The notes below the pieces were generated by a model. It had not been told where the DNA came from. It made no database searches and saw only the letters and a list, made by a program, of their open reading frames with translations. Of a stretch of DNA of 64,000 bases, positions 46,693 through 58,144 are shown piece by piece. Source of the DNA: Enoplolaimus lenunculus (taxonomy: Eukaryota > Nematoda > Enoplea > Enoplida > Thoracostomopsidae); the NCBI GenBank assembly GCA_030248215.1, contig JASANG010001685.1, positions 164,511 to 228,510 on the forward strand, in the 5' to 3' direction. A program made the position numbers and the translations under genes. How positions within the stretch are numbered: the first letter of the stretch is position 1; each line of letters starts with the position of its first letter.

Positions 46693-46870
46693 ATCGGTTT
46701 AACCCTTTCTCACACGAATATTTTCTATTTCCCCTGAGACCTAGTTTTATGCTAGGATTCGAACTCCAGTGACTGGAGTGGGAAGCGTATACCATCACCA
46801 CTCAGCTATAGGAGCTTGACGCTCAAGCCCGAGGGGGCTCTCACGTCTTGTGGTAATTTAGTACTATGTA
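46693..46870 (-). repeat. tRNA-Gly-like SINE copy
   Basis: On the minus strand GCTCCTATAGCTGAGTGG forms the A-box side, TTCCCACT a possible CCC anticodon loop, and GAGTTCGAATCC a good B box. A 5' extension carries GCTTGAGCGTCAAGC. The sequence matches the copy at 18042-18240. The T and acceptor stems do not pair, so this is a tRNA-derived repeat rather than a tRNA gene. Confidence 0.6.
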
Positions 46871-47187
46871 TACGTGTTGCAATTGTTAAACACGGTGCGA
46901 TATATACTATTTAACGTATATACACTGTGCTGAGTTGCCTACAGGCAACTCAATGTGAGAAGGGGTATATAAATTATTTTTTTCGTTTAAATTCAACCTA
47001 TAAGCCCATACAGTGCAGGTCTTTATGTTGTTTCTATATAAATGTCGATGCGGAAACAATGCGGATATCTGTCGCAAAACTGAAATCTGATATTTAAAAC
47101 TACAGGTGTCTTTAATTTCTTTACTCTGAATATGTTTCATGTATACAGATCTGCTCAACGAGATTATTAATAAAGTTTAATTTTACT

Positions 47188-47373
47188 CAGAGCTGGAGCA
47201 GCCACTCTCATACCTCCCATTTTGAGGGGGCCCAGCTCCTAATGGGGCCCCCACCTTAACCAGTTGAAACAAAAACCGCTTAAGTTTTAAAATGCGTCTG
47301 GTTTCTCGCTCGCGAGTTTGGGGCCCCACCCGTAAGTTGAGAGGAGTCCCCACCCCTGCCTTTTCCGGCACTG
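47188..47373. mobile_element. Small C-rich MITE with perfect 8-bp duplication
   Basis: The ends CAGAGCTGGAGCAGCC and CCTTTTCCGGCACTG are imperfectly inverted. The octamer ATTTTACT is repeated perfectly at 47180-47187 and 47374-47381. The 186-bp interior carries GGGGGCCC and GGGGCCCCC words, like the arms of the element at 27955-28710. Confidence 0.85.
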
Positions 47374-47791
47374 ATTTTACTCCCAGTGATGCTTTAAGCG
47401 TGAACCACTGAAACATGGCTAAAAAGAACCCATCATAATCATAAACATTTGACTCATAAAATTTTGCATCGTATTTAATAGGCAGCAAATAGTTACGAAC
47501 CCGAGATAGAATTTATTCTGTTGATTTGCGTTTGGCAATGAGAGTTTTGGTAAATTTAAAGCTAATTTTGAAAACTTTTAAGTAGAACAAAAAATTGCTA
47601 AATATCCATGCATGAAAATCACAATGGATTTTGATCCTTATTAATAACTATTAAACCAGTTCGGCCAAAAATATTGAACCAACAAAAAATGTTTTACAAC
47701 ACTTCATCAAATGATCTTTTTAACTATTTGTTTATTTCTTTCACCTTCGGTTTTAATTATCTGGCTTTTTTCGGTCTTTGACTTGAGCTAA

Positions 47792-48055
47792 AAAGGTAAG
47801 GCCAATGTAAAGAACAGAGGCGCAACAGTATTGTAAAACCATAATCCTAAGCCTACGCCTAAGTCTAAGCCTAAGTCTAAGCGTAAAAATGAGCATATTC
47901 CAAAGCCTAAGCCTGAACCTAAGCGTAAGAATGAGTAAATTCCTAAGCCTAAGCTTAAGCCTAATCCAAGCAAAAAAGTCTAAAGCTTAAGCTTACTCTA
48001 TTGTAGTCCCACAGAAAAACGTTCCACCCCTGATCTTTACATGGGCCAAAGGTAA
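47792..48055. mobile_element. TTAGGC-word MITE with perfect 8-bp duplication
   Basis: Element 47800-48047 has inverted ends GGCCAATGTAAAGAACAG and TGATCTTTACATGGGCC. Both are flanked by AAAGGTAA (47792-47799 and 48048-48055). The interior is a degenerate array of CCTAAG (the complement of TTAGGC), interrupted twice by GAGCATATTCC-like spacers. Confidence 0.92.
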
Positions 48056-48481
48056 CATAAATTATTATTGACACGCGTTTAAGCAACGTTTAACAATGCA
48101 TTTTTTAATCGTTTTCAGGACTCCAGCTGTTTCCAGTTGAGTTTCAGGTTTTCGACCGTTTAATTCTCTAAATGCTGCGGTCTCGTGTTCCCAACAACCG
48201 ATTCGACAACACTGACATGAACCGACTCCGAGGGTTTTTGCTTCTGTCGAACAACTGGTGCCGCTTAACGCCGACGATAGATCCATTGCTGAGGCTGAAA
48301 AGTCAAGTCCCAAGGTGTAACCGGATGTGGCAAAACCTAAGGCGGCACCGACCAAAATGCTGGAGGTCAACAATGATTTTAGTCATCCTTTTTGAGAATT
48401 TTCGGCACTTAAAGCTTTCAAATACTAATGCAACTTCCATAATATCATGCGTATACCAGGTAACTTTTGAGGCGTTATCGT

Positions 48482-48518
48482 GATGGACACTGAAACTTAA
48501 CAAGCTTCAGTGTCCATG
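48482..48518. repeat. Perfect short hairpin
   Basis: ATGGACACTGAA and TTCAGTGTCCAT form a perfect 12-bp stem around an 11-nt loop. Its word (TTCAGTGTCC) is the same as in the hairpin minisatellite at 52505. Confidence 0.8.
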
Positions 48519-48543
48519 ACGATACTCAAATGAAATGAGAATT

Positions 48544-48883
48544 CAGGGTACAACCGGAGGTCTGCCTCCGGCTCCGGCAGAAAATCGGTCCGGCTTCTGC
48601 TCCGGCTCCAGCAGAATTTTTGCAGGAGGTTCCGGCAATTTCGATAGTAAAATTTTGCATAATTTTGCAAAACGCATCTGTTTAGCGCGTTTCGTTTCAC
48701 TTTTGTTACAATTTTCATGAAAGATTTTTCGAAATTTCGAAGAAAATTAGCGTAAAACCCAACAACTTAACAACATATTGCAGATATTGGCTAAAATTAA
48801 CTAATTAACCATTATTTTTACTACCTAATTTCGCGCCACCTCCGGTTCCGGCTCCGGTATTGTTCACCTCCGGTTGCACCCTG
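48544..48883. mobile_element. CGGAGC-word MITE, complete ends
   Basis: Termini CAGGGTACAACCGGAGG and CCTCCGGTTGCACCCTG are inverted. CCGGCTCCGGC arrays flank a core with GCATAATTTTGC. It is shared with 62435-62792. No clean target duplication is visible. Confidence 0.8.
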
Positions 48884-51800
48884 ACAAATACCAATGCTTT
48901 TAATTTTGCTGATTCTCAAACGATATGAGTTGGCCGATACTCAGACCCTATGTTTACCGATTCTAATATATCAGTTTAACCCTACTTTTAGTAGATATTT
49001 TGTGAATTTAATATATATTTTTGCTGTAGAACCCTCAGAAACAATTTAATTGCTAGAATGCTCAAATGACTACTTGGCGCAACTGTTTCAACGATGATAA
49101 CTGCAAGGAATGTAACAGTGACCATGCAATGTCGATCAAGTTTGAATTTCATTGCTTTTTGCTGTTGTCGATATGAAAACAAATATATTAAGTACTTAAA
49201 TAAATAATTATTTTAAAATTATAGTTTAGATATTATACCATTGTTAAAATTCTAAAAAATTTATTACTAAAAAGATAAGTTTACGAAACAAAGTTTAAAA
49301 CAGTAAACATTTTCCGATTTGGTGACGTTCGAATCGTTGGTACAAGGAATCCCTAGGCGAAAGTTCACGATCCTTAAAAATATTTTGCCTATCCGAAAAT
49401 GATTCTGTTTCACTGTAGTAATATTATATAGCAGATCCCCAGAAACCAAACCTAAATGTTCGTCGCACCATAGTTGTCAAACCCGTCTGTCCAAAAATAT
49501 GGCGAGTATGTTTCATCCTCGTGAAACGTCGTGTGAATGCTCATTGCATTCGTTGAATATTTGCTAAAATATCGCTTTGAATTCGTTGACAGATTTTATG
49601 CTGACAGTAGATTCACTGATACTTTCGAACTGTTCTACCGTATAAGAAGGAGTACTGTTCTTGTCAATATCTTGGAGGAACAATAGATTCTATCTATGGC
49701 ACATGTTAGTTTAAGGGGCGTCCAGGTTACTGGTGGGCCTATAAAAGAGTGGATTTAGATTCTAGATTACAATTTTTTGCTCAGGTTTAGGCTTTGGCTT
49801 AGGTTTAGGCTTACACAGAGCATCATCAAACTGTGTTTCTCATTTGAATATAAAGTGAACGCTGGTTAAATTAGGCTGTTTTAAACCAAAGGTTGACAAC
49901 GAAACGTTTATACTCGTCTAATGAATGAAGTTTGATTCAAACTGAGCGATGTTACATTTTGATTTGAGCAAACGTGAGTCAATCAATTCCCCTGTGTGAT
50001 TCACCAAACAAATTTCACTCACAATTTTCACTGCGATGAAGAATTTTTTGCAATCCATAACGGTGCTAAGACAAGTCTTAAAGCAACAAAAAATTATAGG
50101 AAGGTAAACAAACAGTTATTCATTGTTAGTATATTAATATATATAATAAAAATATATATATATGGGCTTATATATGTATATTGCAGGGATATTTATATTG
50201 CACGGGTGCCAAATGCAATGAAGAAAAAGGCAAGGGAGCCAAATGCAGGGGTTGAATGTTTTAGACAGTTGATGAAAGCTTCCGAATCAATGAACTTCAC
50301 GGCATTGTTTAAATTTTGTTGCAGAATTGATGAAAAACACAACTTTTAATTTCATTAACTAAAAGCGACTGATTAATTTTTATAAATTTTCAAACAACTT
50401 ATTTTTAATTCTAAACTAGAATTTCATGATTTCTATGTTAAAAATATTTATAATTTTTAGTTTTAAATTTTATCTCTAAACATTGGAATGCATCACTGCA
50501 TATAATATATACATATATATGTACATATGTACTAATGCTGGAACGCCCCACATACGTATTTTGGGCAAGTTTCCAGCATTACTTTGTTTACAATAATTCC
50601 TCACACGTGATTGTTCGATGAAAAGAAAATTTGCAAGGACATTTTTGTGCTCTCGCTAACTTTTGCGCGTTGCGCAATGTTGGCAGACTAGTATATATTA
50701 TATATCAACTAAAACCTACTTTTCAAGTTCGGAATCGAACAGGATTCGTTGGGGTGGACAGAAGGTGTTTACTATTACTACTGAGCTTCAGGGGTGTAGG
50801 TGGCTGTGCCACATTCAAATATATTTCAACCTAAAGCCTAAAACAAAACTAAAACCAAACCTAAATCCACACCTTAAGGGAGTCCCCAGCTCCGCCTAGT
50901 CTCTCTTAGAACTTAAGTTAGGTTTAGGCGTTGCTAAACGGCGTAGAAAATTTATAAATCTATGCATGGCGGCCACGTCCGCAAGGTATCAGTACTCAGG
51001 GGCCCTGCGTGGGCGTTAAATATATATTTTTTAGCTTGTGGTGCGTAAGCACATAGCTAGGGGGTTGGGGGGTTTATATATGTTGTTGTTGTGTTTGCTT
51101 ATTTGTAATGGCGGATTCAGGTGCCCGTAAGATGTCTAAGACTCCCAGGACACCCAAATATATGCAAATTAACAAAACACACGGGCTGGGTTAGCCAGCC
51201 TCCAAATTCATTATGATTTTGGCAACTTGGAAAATGCGACGTATTCTTTTAGTGCCATTTACCTGAGCGATTGCGACATTTCTTTAGTTTTAGTTGGACT
51301 TAGTTAGTTTGCATACGGTTACCGGGAGACTTGGACTTAGGATTTAATTGGATAAAGAGTCACGGTAGCTCAATGTGAGCACGGTGAAACCTGTTTAATC
51401 AGGGATTCGTTTAGCGGAAGCGCAGAGCGCGGAGCCTTCGGGCAGTACCAGGGGAAACCGGGGTTATTTGGGGTATGTGTTAAGGGAATTCTTGGGGTTA
51501 TTCGGAGGTTGTTCTGGGGGTTGTCGACTCTAGCGGGGCTAGTTTCGTCGGTTGACTTTGGGGGATTTCTTGGGGAATTTTGTACGGTTATTTGGGATTA
51601 CGGAGTATCCGAAGTTTGTCACGTTAACGTTTGCATTTGTTTTGTACGGTGTGAGCTAGTGACTTAGTTGAACAACAGGGTTAGGATAACGTAGTTGACG
51701 TGCGGAAAGCACCCTAAACAAAGGAACTTTCGGCACTTTCGGAGAACCTAAGGTCGGTAGCATAAGCATATTTCTCGTTTACTTGTTGTACTCGGTATTC

Positions 51801-52504
51801 GTGCTTTACTGAATATAGCTTTAATACGGTGTTGGGGGAATAAAAGGGAAAACGACTGCATTTATTGAACCAGAGCGATATAAGCGTCATTGAAAACGGA
51901 CCGAAACGCGGAGTTGGTGGTTTCAACCCATAGCCGGAATCACGAACTATTCACAAGGGGCTCGACACTTAAACCAGAGGGGGTTTTCGCGTTTTGCTGA
52001 GATCCATACCGAACATGCGCAATAACACACTGTTCAAGCGAGTATTGTGTAGTATTTGGCTTTAGACGGCTTATACAGTGTATCATATACGAAATTGGGT
52101 TAAACTCGAAAGTCTTGTGTCTATGAGTGAATGGGGCGCTCTAAAATAGTATATTTTGCACAATACATTCTCTTATGCCACACCACAAAGTTGAACGGGC
52201 ACGAAGGCAGAGGAACGCTGGCGAAAGGCTCACACCCTCGTGGAACAATTATGCCCCTTCCCTACATATTTGTAAACATTGTTTGTAGGTCATCGAAAGC
52301 CCTTGTATGCTCTCCTAAAAACGCTTCGAAACACCAACAAGGCGATTTAGCCACGGGCTTGAAGTTTAATTGAAAATCTCCGCAGCCGCAGTTGAGGCAA
52401 GATAACCACAGTCAAAAACGATACTAAAACCGCTAACAGTACTCGACTATGAAAGTAATCTTAAAATTTATATTTTGAGTTGCTTGTAAACAAATCTTAC
52501 CGGA
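48884..52504. other. Intergenic, no gene recognised
   Basis: Mostly AT-rich. TTTAGGCTTTGGC words near 49780-49830 and CCTAAAGCCTAAAAC near 50830 are fragments of TTAGGC-related elements. About 50990-52000 is richer in G (many GGGG runs) and compositionally unlike its surroundings. I could not assign it. Confidence 0.35.
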
Positions 52505-53005
52505 GGCTTCAGTATCCTGGACGTTGAAGCCAAAAAGTTTCAGTGTCCTGGACATTGAAGCATATTTGGCTTCAGCATCCTTCATACTGAAGCTTTTTGG
52601 CTTCAACGTGCAGGACACTGAAGCCAAAAATGCTTCAGTGTCCTGGACGTTGAAGCCAAAAAGCTTCAACATCCTTCACACTGAAGCATTTTTGGTTTCA
52701 ACGTCCAGGATACTGAAACCAAAAGATACAAAGCTTCAGCATCCTTCACACTGAGGCATTTTTGGCTTCAGCATCCTTCACACTGAAGCATTTTTGGCTT
52801 CAGCATCTTTCACACTGAAGCAATTTTGGCTTCAGTAGCCTGCATACTGAAGCCAGAATGCTTAAATGTGACGGATGCTGAAGCCAAAAATGCGTCAGTT
52901 TCCAGGATATTGAAGCATTTTTGGCTTCAACGTCCGGGATACTGAAACACTTCTGGCTTCAACATTTAGATATTGAAGCAAAAAATGCTTTAGTATCCAA
53001 GACAC
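52505..53005. repeat. Hairpin minisatellite (GCTTCA...TGAAGC units)
   Basis: About sixteen diverged units of 31-32 bp are arranged in tandem. Each unit is itself an inverted repeat: GCTTCAGTGTCC, then GGACGTTGAAGC, then a CAAAAAT/ATTTTTG spacer. Neighbouring units vary in orientation of the spacer. The array runs straight into the TIR element at 53006. Confidence 0.85.
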
Positions 53006-53255
53006 TACACTCAAAAAAGTATTTCTGAATTTTTTCAGAAAAGTATTTTCTGTGGCAAATCTGAAAGGTTTTTCTGATATTTAAGACATTTTTTCTAAAA
53101 ATAGCTGGAAAACGTTCATTTTCAGACTTTGTTTCAAAACCTTCTTAAAAAATTTTCTGTTATAACAGAAATACTTTTCAAGTGCACCTTACCAGTTATA
53201 TTTATTAAATGTAAGAAATTTTATCTTAAATATCAGAAATATTACTTTGAGTGTA
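53006..53255. mobile_element. TTTCTGA-word MITE
   Basis: Inverted ends TACACTCAAAAAAGTATTTC and GAAATATTACTTTGAGTGTA enclose TTTTTCTGA/TCAGAAA words in both orientations. It is non-coding. The end design TACACT matches the GAGTCAA and CTCAGA families. Confidence 0.8.
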
Positions 53256-53321
53256 CCCCCTCAAAGGTCAACTGGTGTACGCAAGTTATTGTGGAAGTTG
53301 CATTAAACGAACATATCAATG

Positions 53322-53534
53322 TACACTACAAAAAATGGCGAGTCAAAATGACTCCCTCCGAAATAGACTATACGGGACGACACAAACTGAGCCAAGTTCG
53401 AATCTGTCACAGTCAATACGTGCGAATCAGTGACTCGACTTTAATTCTGGTGGAGTCGACTTTGACTCAGTTAGTGTAGTCCCGTAGAGCCTATTTCGGA
53501 GAGAGTCAATTTGACTCACCATTTTTTGCAGTGT
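53322..53534. mobile_element. GAGTCAA-word MITE, complete
   Basis: TACACTACAAAAAATGG on the left and CCATTTTTTGCAGTGT on the right are inverted. The arms carry GAGTCAA, CTCCCTCCGAAATAG and CACAAACTGAG, and their inverted forms. The whole element is close to one palindrome. Confidence 0.85.
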
Positions 53535-54768
53535 GTTATGAAAACGAATATTTGAATTTAAAGGCGAAAAGATTCGTAATCCACAATATGTAAAAGTGAC
53601 ATTAAATTGTATTTAAAATGTGCTTTATGTCGCACCATCAAGTCGACTCTGTGCTTTGGGCCAATATTTATTAAGGAACAGACAAAATGTAGATGTCAGA
53701 CACCATTTTTGAGTCACATGACATATATCTCTCCAAACTCGTTAATGAGCTTCAGCTGGCTACCGGTTTGAAAAACTTGGCGTTATTTATTCAAGGTGGG
53801 GTTACTTTCTGATGAATTATAGATGACGCAAACTCAGCAAAGATATTGTCACCTTTGTTTGTGGGTGGTTTGCACGAGAAATGTAAACAAAAAAATATAC
53901 ATTGACTGCATTGTTGACTCCAAACCATATTATATATGCGAAAACACAACTGAAACAGTTTATTAACAAAACGGAAATAATTGGGAAAACACTCATATCG
54001 AAATAACAATTTTTTGAAGACAAAGTTTCCAATATTTAGATAATTAGGCATAATTTGCTACAAAACGGTAACAGTTCCGGTTCCTGTATCTTTGATTGTC
54101 TGAACAGGAACAGTAATTGAATTATTGCAGGAATTGCTGCTGGAACACGCATTCGTGTTGAACCCTGGAACAGGAACAGGAATTGAATTGTTGGCGGAAT
54201 TCCGGCCGGATTTCGCTTTTTACTTGCAAAAATATCTTTTAGAGAAAATTTCCCACATAAATATTTTCTGTTAGGATATATAAACCCGGCATTTCGCGTT
54301 TCACTACGTTTAAGCACTGCCAGAATATATGCGTTGTATCATTTCGCATGTGCAATAGGCGACTGTCTAACTCATGGCATATTTGCTAGAAATGGATAAT
54401 CAGGGGTATTCGGTCTAAAGCAATAGCCGTATATATCTCTTGCACTGAATAATTATAACCATTGCAATGCTGTATTAATATTTTCACGAACAGAGCAAAG
54501 GCGGCTCCAAGACTTTCTGACGGGGGAGGTTTCGGGCTGACAAATGTTATGAAACGCAAAAATTGTAAAGTAAGGACCATATCATTTTATCACCAAAAAA
54601 TTTTCTGACGGCGAAAAATTGTAAGGTAGGGACCTTATCATTTTATCATAAAAAAAATCTGAAGGGGGCGTACGCCCTCCCCCTTGCCCCGTTTCTAGAT
54701 TCGCTAGTGGCATACATTATATGGCCCATGTACTAATGATGTTCCTCCCAAAATCCATGGATATTATC
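53535..54768. other. Intergenic, no gene recognised
   Basis: A GGAACAGGAACAGGAATTG-type MITE fragment lies at about 54065-54215. Near 54545-54660, AAATTGTAAAGTA.GGACC and TATCATTTTATCA occur twice in tandem (about 70 bp apart). Nothing else was recognised. Confidence 0.35.
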
Positions 54769-55248
54769 CGGGGAATTGGGATTATTGAAAATTAGGATAT
54801 TACCCGGGAAATTGGGATTTTGGGGCAGCTTTTTTCGCTCGAGAGTTTGGGAAATTGAGATTTTGGGCGCAGTGTTTTTCGCTCGAGATTTTGGGAACTT
54901 GGGATTTTGGAAAATTCGGATATTACTCGGGAAATTGGGATTTTGGGCGCATCGTTTTCCGCCCCGGGTTTTGGGAAATTGGGATTTTGGACCAGCGTTT
55001 TTCGCTCGGGATTTTGGGAACTTGGGATTTTGGAAAATTCGGATATTACCCGGGAAATTGGGATTCTGGGCGCAGCGTTTTTCGCCCCGGATTTTGGGAA
55101 ATTGGGATTTTGGGCCAGCTTTTTTCGCTCGGGAGTTTGGGAAATTGAGATTTCGGGCGCAGTGTTTTTCGCTCGAGATTTTGGGAACTTGGGATTTTGG
55201 AAAATTCGGATAACCCGAGAAATTGGGATTTTGGGCGCAGCGTTTTTA
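54769..55248 (+). repeat. 44-bp tandem array with higher-order structure
   Basis: The unit is GGGAAATTGGGATTTTGGG followed by CGCAGCGTTTTTCGCTCGGGA. Successive unit starts are 44, 44 and 36 bp apart, forming blocks of about 124 bp (54805, 54929, 55052), and the last block has an extra unit. The shorter third unit carries AAAATTCGGATATTAC. Long frames are open on both strands because the unit lacks stops. I do not consider them genes. Confidence 0.85.
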
Positions 55249-55917
55249 AGACATCGAGACGTTTGCTTAGACTTAGCAATATGCTTTACACTACTGTTCC
55301 GGCCCAGTTCTATATTCCCATATGTTTGCTTAAATGTTAGCTTATACCAATGTACAAACCTGAAATCTACTAATATTACCAAATTATGCAATCATTAGTG
55401 ATATAAGCTAGCAAACTTCAAAATAAATATATGTCGATGGTGACTATTTTTTTAACTTTTACACTCGGAAACGGATTCTCAAATATCTACTGTAATTGCA
55501 AAGACGTTTAATTAAGGTTTCGCTAACTTCAATTTAATTGGAAGATTACAAGTTTTGGCGATAGATATGAACAGGTCTCAAATGAAACCTTAAATCTTAA
55601 AGCTAAATACTAATGTGACGGACGGCGACGGACGGCGACGGGCGTCAAGTATAGGCGCTACCCTTAGAGTATAGGATAAACGGACTGCAAGTTGTATATT
55701 TTTATACGTACTTCTACTACTGTGACTGAAACAATTTCACGAGATTGGAATTTCTTCAAATATATCATCAACTGAACATTAAATGTTTCCAGTTGAATCA
55801 TTTTATTAGTTTTGTAAAATTCGCAGTAATGTTTCGTTAGATGACAGGCTAATTTAAGAATAAGGGCTTAAAATTAAACCGCCGAGAAATGTGATTTGAA
55901 ATATTCCGATTAAAAGA

Positions 55918-56367
55918 GTACTGAAATGACCCGAATAAGAGGAGGGAACTGATATTTATTTGGCATCTCCAGAGGGTACCCCCCGCTATTTGGTTACGGA
56001 CTGTTATTTATTTTCAAAACGCCCTCCGCCAGCCATCGTTACTGATGTATACCGGTATTGCCATATCCGTTGACTGAAACGTTTTTTGCGTTGCATCAAA
56101 ACCTTGAGCGATAATGCAAGGTTATACGTAGGAATGTTACGTTCAAAACTTATGTACGGTTTAAGAGTTTTGAACTCATGTTTACTTAATGCTGGAGTCA
56201 TTTATGCGCTACAATTAGGTATAATTGACATTTATAGACTGTAATAAAGGTTTCGAGACTCCATCTGCTTACGGACTCTTATTATAGGGATACGGACTCC
56301 TATTGATTAAGACTCAAAATGAGGACCTCCCTCTTATTACCACCGTCATATTCGAGTTACTACAGTA
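55918..56367 (+). mobile_element. TGTAGTGACCCGAATAAG element, complete
   Basis: The left end GTACTGAAATGACCCGAATA and right end TATTCGAGTTACTACAGTA are inverted with some divergence. Conserved words include CTGATATTTATTTGGC, TATTTGGTTACGGACTG and AAGACTCAAAATGAGGACC. Other copies are at 9058, 60660-61051 (minus) and 63707. It has no coding capacity. Confidence 0.8.
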
Positions 56368-56715
56368 AAGTATGTTCGTTCATTTTCGAGTTTCACAAAT
56401 TTTGCTCACAATCGAATGATAGTTTTGAACTAAAAAAATGTTAAATATTTCATTAGGACACATCAATTTAAAACCTATGTCCGGCTTGACGCTCACACCG
56501 CATGCTAAGTCTTCAAAACTAAATCTTTAAAGTTCGATTTTCAAGGCTGCGCCCCAACTGAAATTGTTGGCTACGCGAATGCGAGTTGACTTCCAACTGT
56601 CAAAACTCACACAAGTATGGATTGCTAATCGTCGTTTGAGCTAGTAAACTTGACTATCACTAAACGTTCACGCAAAATAATTGAATATAATAATCTCGTT
56701 AATATATATAAGTTA

Positions 56716-56927
56716 TGATCCATGTAAAGAATAGGGGCGGAACGGTAGTATGTGGGACTAGAAAAGAGTAAGCTTAAGCTTTTGGCTGTTTTTTTGCTTG
56801 GCTTTGGCTTAGGTTTAGGCCTAAGCTTAGGAATATGCTCATTCTTACGCTTAAGCTTAGGCTTAGGCTTAGGCTTAGGAATATGCTCATTATACAGTTC
56901 CGCCCCTGTTCTTTACAGTGGCCTAAG
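56716..56927. mobile_element. TTAGGC-word MITE
   Basis: Ends CCATGTAAAGAATAGGGGCGG and CCGCCCCTGTTCTTTACAGTGG are inverted. The interior includes three exact TTAGGC hexamers followed by TTAGGA (56857-56880), and a GAATATGCTCATTC spacer. Confidence 0.85.
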
Positions 56928-57093
56928 TTACAGTTGAATGTCAAGCGAAAGAAAGGCGAAAATTATTTATGCGGTACGAAAAATTCACTTAACTACGTTT
57001 CGGTTTTTGTATATACAGCAATGAAAACTGTACGCCCTCGAATAAGTCGACGATAGTAAGCTTAGGATATTATTATTAATTTCTCGATCAATT

Positions 57094-57245
57094 ATACACT
57101 GCAAAAAATGGCGAGTCAGATTGACTCGCGCTCAAATAGGCTCTACGGGACTACACAAACTGAGTCAAATTCAACTCCATCAGAGTCCAGTTCGACTCAT
57201 TGAGTAGCATGTTTGACTTTAGCGGAGTCGGAATTGACTCAACAT
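57094..57245. repeat. GAGTCAA-word MITE, partial
   Basis: TACACTGCAAAAAATGGCGAG, GACTCGCGCTCAAATAGG and CACAAACTGAGTCAAATTC form the left half. Several GACTC words follow but the right terminus is missing. Confidence 0.65.
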
Positions 57246-57427
57246 CCAGATGCCATCTTTGGTTTACTGGTTCGTTTTGTGAAACGTTCTGGCAATCGTA
57301 TTTCAACAAACTCGACGTCATTTTATTGCCTAAATTTGACTATCTCATCTAATCGTGTTTTCTACAAAGGCAGAATCTATTGCCCTGCGGCTCCCGTTCC
57401 CGTGTTCAGCCCACGCATACACCATAT

Positions 57428-57626
57428 GGCCTATGTAAAGACCAGGGTCGGAACATTATTATAAGCATATTCCTAAGCCTAAGCCGAAGAATAAGTCTAA
57501 GCGTAAAAATGAACATATCCCTAAACCTAAGTCTAAGCCAAGCAAAAAAATTGGTCTAAAGCTTATAAGCTTACTCTTTTCTGGTCCCACAGAAAAGCGT
57601 TCCGCCTCTGATCTTCACATGGGCCC
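57428..57626. mobile_element. TTAGGC-word MITE
   Basis: Ends GGCCTATGTAAAGACCAGG and CTGATCTTCACATGGGCC are inverted. The interior is CCTAAGCC and TAAGTCTAAGC words with the GAACATATCC spacer. Its flanks ACCATAT and ACCAATG are only partly alike. Confidence 0.8.
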
Positions 57627-58144
57627 ACCAATGCTATTTGTTCGCCTGATTACGTCATTGCTTACAACCGCAGCTAATCAAATAGCAATCGTTTTCGTGA
57701 CCGTATAAATATTAATATTTTGTGCATTGTTCATAGAAAATAAAGTCAAATGATGAGTTAGTAATAATATTTCAAGGTTTGTCTTACTGAAATATAAAAA
57801 TTAATCACCATATATATTTTTTAATGCTAAATAAGTATTTTTGAAATATTTATGAATGAAAACCCGAAAAAAACAAATATTGGCAATCGGAACCTTTTAT
57901 GCGTCAATCAACGAATCTATTTAATACTGCGGGTTTTGGTCTTCAGTACAATTCTGAAACATACCACCCTAAGGAATGACTCCCTCGGGTGTACCAATAT
58001 ACCAAATTGGCAGGATATCGTAATTTTGGTTTTAGCATAATTTTTGATTGATCGTTTACGAAAGCACTGCCAACGATTCTGTGTACTTGAAGCGGTTGGT
58101 TTCAAAACGCTCAGGATTGCGATTATTCGTTAACTGCCGGTGCC

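Noticed and set aside
52505-53000. CRISPR-like array of 31-32 bp units
   Set aside because: Units are adjacent, diverged and lack unique spacers, and the genome is an animal's. It is a minisatellite of small hairpins.
54776-55398. Long open frames on both strands (up to about 199 codons)
   Set aside because: They follow the 44-bp tandem unit, which lacks stops in several frames. The translation is the repeat itself, with no protein family.
56716-56927. True internal telomere
   Set aside because: TTAGGC runs are short and degenerate, and lie inside elements with inverted ends. They are MITE interiors, not a telomere or chromosome end.
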